Source: Geminicoccaceae bacterium (lineage in GTDB: Bacteria; Pseudomonadota; Alphaproteobacteria; Geminicoccales; Geminicoccaceae). From it: DNA of 8,066 nucleotides. The position numbers were made by a program, and so were the translations under genes. Each line of letters begins with the position of its first letter. The stretch's first letter is position 1. The notes beneath the pieces were generated by a model. The model did not search any database, had not been told where the DNA came from, and worked only from the letters and a program-made list of their open reading frames with translations. Of this stretch, positions 6,938-8,066 are shown one piece after another. The stretch spans positions 1 through 8,066 of the forward strand of contig JAGREZ010000185.1 of the NCBI GenBank assembly GCA_020446285.1. The letters run 5' to 3'.

Positions 6938-8066
6938 GGCTGTTCTTCCCCTTGTTGCGAATCCCTGCCTGCATAGATGCGGTGCAGAGCGGCGGCCCCT
7001 TCGAGGGCCTTGATCGTCGACCGTCCGCGGATGCCCGACGCACCGACGAGGATGCTCGAAAAGCGCCGCCGTTCGGTCCACAGGCGATCGATCATGAAAT
7101 GTTGCGAGGATGCGCAGGAATCCATCCAGTTCATCGCCGCGTCCGGTCCGTGCATGTGGACGATCTGTTCGATCTCGAGTTGCACGCCCGGTGAATAACG
7201 CTCGAAACGTTCGTCATACGCGATCTTGAAGGCAAAGCCGGTGCGCCCTTCACATGCACCGACAAGATTGCATTTCAGTGCCACCGGTTGGTCGTCGAGA
7301 AACAGTCCGCATATGTCGATACGACCCTTGGCGTGAAAATCTTCGACAAGGCGTTCGAAGAGATGGTGGTGTGAGGACCGGGCGGCGATGGCGGTGCCGT
7401 TGCGTCCCTTCCAGCCCGCCGCTTCCAGCGCCACGAACTGTTCGACCCAGCCGTGCACATCCTCGCCGGGCGCGAGCCGCCGGCATTCCAGACGACCATG
7501 CTCGCCGAGGCGGCGATATTGCCGTGCGAGTTCCTTGCGGCGCTTCTTGCGCAATGCTCCGGCGAGATAGGCTTCCGCCGATGCGCCCGGACGGCAGGCG
7601 GCGCGGTCGCGCGGATTGTGGACGAGACGCGGCATGTGCTGCCGCCTGAGATGCGCGTGCAGGAGCGGGGTGATCGGCTCGTCAACGGGCAGGTCGACGA
7701 GATCGAGCGGCACCGAGCCGTTCGCGCGGACCCAGCGCAGCAATGCGTCGACGGCGGCATCGGCCCGCTCGCGGTCGATGAGCGGAACGGAACAAAAGGC
7801 GTAGTCATGTGCGACCGGACGCCATACCGCCTGAGGGACGAGCGGATGAAACCTCCGCCTTTCGATCGGCACGAGGCCAGCCAGCCGGTCCGGCGCATCG
7901 GAATCGACGATGAGCAGGATCCGCCATCCGGCTGCGACGATACCTTCCGCGAGTGCCGGCACGAGGGCACCGCGCTCATAAAACGGATTGGGAACGAGGC
8001 AACGCTGCGCCAGCGCCTCCCATTCAGGGAACCACGGTCGCAGACCGGCCATGCTGTCGATTTCGA
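6934..8066 (-). CDS. BioF2-like GNAT acyltransferase, 5' end outside window
   Basis: At least 372 residues are visible from an ATG at 8052, but the frame stays open to the window edge and reads EIDSMAGLRPWFPEWEAL. Family members usually begin with a strand ending in a similar D-x-x-x-L-x-x-L-x-P-x-W pattern, so the real start is probably a little further upstream. Hallmarks, numbered from that Met: PNPFYERGALVPAL (21-34), the basic helix LRKKRRKELARQYRRL (167-182), ALEAAGWKGRNGTAI (208-222), the core VALKCNLVG (257-265), and MDSCASSQHFMIDRLW (310-325). The WKGxxGTA and MDSCA blocks are characteristic of the CelD/BioF2-like GNAT group, cytoplasmic transferases commonly found in exopolysaccharide loci. 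The true donor (acyl-CoA, aminoacyl-tRNA or other) cannot be read from sequence. It overlaps the oxygenase gene as GTGA. It is related to, but clearly divergent from, the GNAT protein at 4891-6012. Confidence 0.83.
   Translation of the reverse strand, partial: EIDSMAGLRPWFPEWEALAQRCLVPNPFYERGALVPALAEGIVAAGWRILLIVDSDAPDRLAGLVPIERRRFHPLVPQAVWRPVAHDYAFCSVPLIDRERADAAVDALLRWVRANGSVPLDLVDLPVDEPITPLLHAHLRRQHMPRLVHNPRDRAACRPGASAEAYLAGALRKKRRKELARQYRRLGEHGRLECRRLAPGEDVHGWVEQFVALEAAGWKGRNGTAIAARSSHHHLFERLVEDFHAKGRIDICGLFLDDQPVALKCNLVGACEGRTGFAFKIAYDERFERYSPGVQLEIEQIVHMHGPDAAMNWMDSCASSQHFMIDRLWTERRRFSSILVGASGIRGRSTIKALEGAAALHRIYAGRDSQQGEEQP
6945..6953 (-). promoter_or_regulatory. Ribosome binding site for the cupin/JmjC-like gene
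   Basis: The - strand reads AAGGGGAAG here, ending 7 nt before the GTG at 6937. Together with the GTGA overlap it decides that non-ATG start. The site lies inside the last codons of the upstream GNAT gene. Confidence 0.6.

Noticed and set aside
6938..7081. 48-residue N-terminal extension of the cupin/JmjC-like protein
   Set aside because: It is arginine-rich, overlaps the upstream GNAT gene, and the GTG at 6937 has both a ribosome binding site and a GTGA overlap.
1..8066. Search for tRNA, rRNA, CRISPR repeats, insertion sequences or toxin-antitoxin genes
   Set aside because: Nothing of these kinds was seen by eye; nearly every base is in one of eight protein genes.

Overview
This GC-rich window, with codon third positions mostly G or C, looks like part of a surface polysaccharide locus (exopolysaccharide, capsule or O-antigen type) from an alphaproteobacterium. 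The taxonomic call is an inference. It rests on composition, on heavy use of 4-base start/stop overlaps, and on resemblance to protein families I know mainly from Alphaproteobacteria: BioF2-like GNAT proteins and a cupin/JmjC-like oxygenase. No rRNA, tRNA, insertion sequence, CRISPR array or other mobile element is visible. Coding density is almost complete, and the only real intergenic gap is 64 bp (6013-6076).

Left half, + strand (1-3853). Four genes run in series: the C-terminal end of a GT4-type glycosyltransferase (entering from outside the window), a GT2 glycosyltransferase, a GT8-like glycosyltransferase, and a MOP-superfamily (Wzx-like) polysaccharide flippase. The first/second and third/fourth pairs overlap as ATGA, and the second/third are 4 bp apart with a strong ribosome binding site. 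The logical reading is that the transferases build a repeat unit on a lipid carrier and the flippase exports it across the inner membrane.

Right half, - strand (8066-3848). Four genes are read towards the left: a BioF2-like GNAT protein whose 5' end lies outside the window, a cupin/JmjC-like putative Fe(II)/2-oxoglutarate oxygenase, a second divergent BioF2-like GNAT protein, and a Gfo/Idh/MocA NAD(P)-dependent oxidoreductase. The first two overlap as GTGA, the last two as ATGA. This set looks like a modification module that could make or decorate an unusual sugar or acyl group, but its substrate cannot be read from sequence.

The two operons converge tail to tail and overlap by 6 bp at their stop codons (3848-3853). 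A small hairpin beside the stops is the only candidate termination signal. Promoters for both operons must lie outside the window. The most interesting part is the GNAT / oxygenase / GNAT / oxidoreductase module, whose joint product is unknown.
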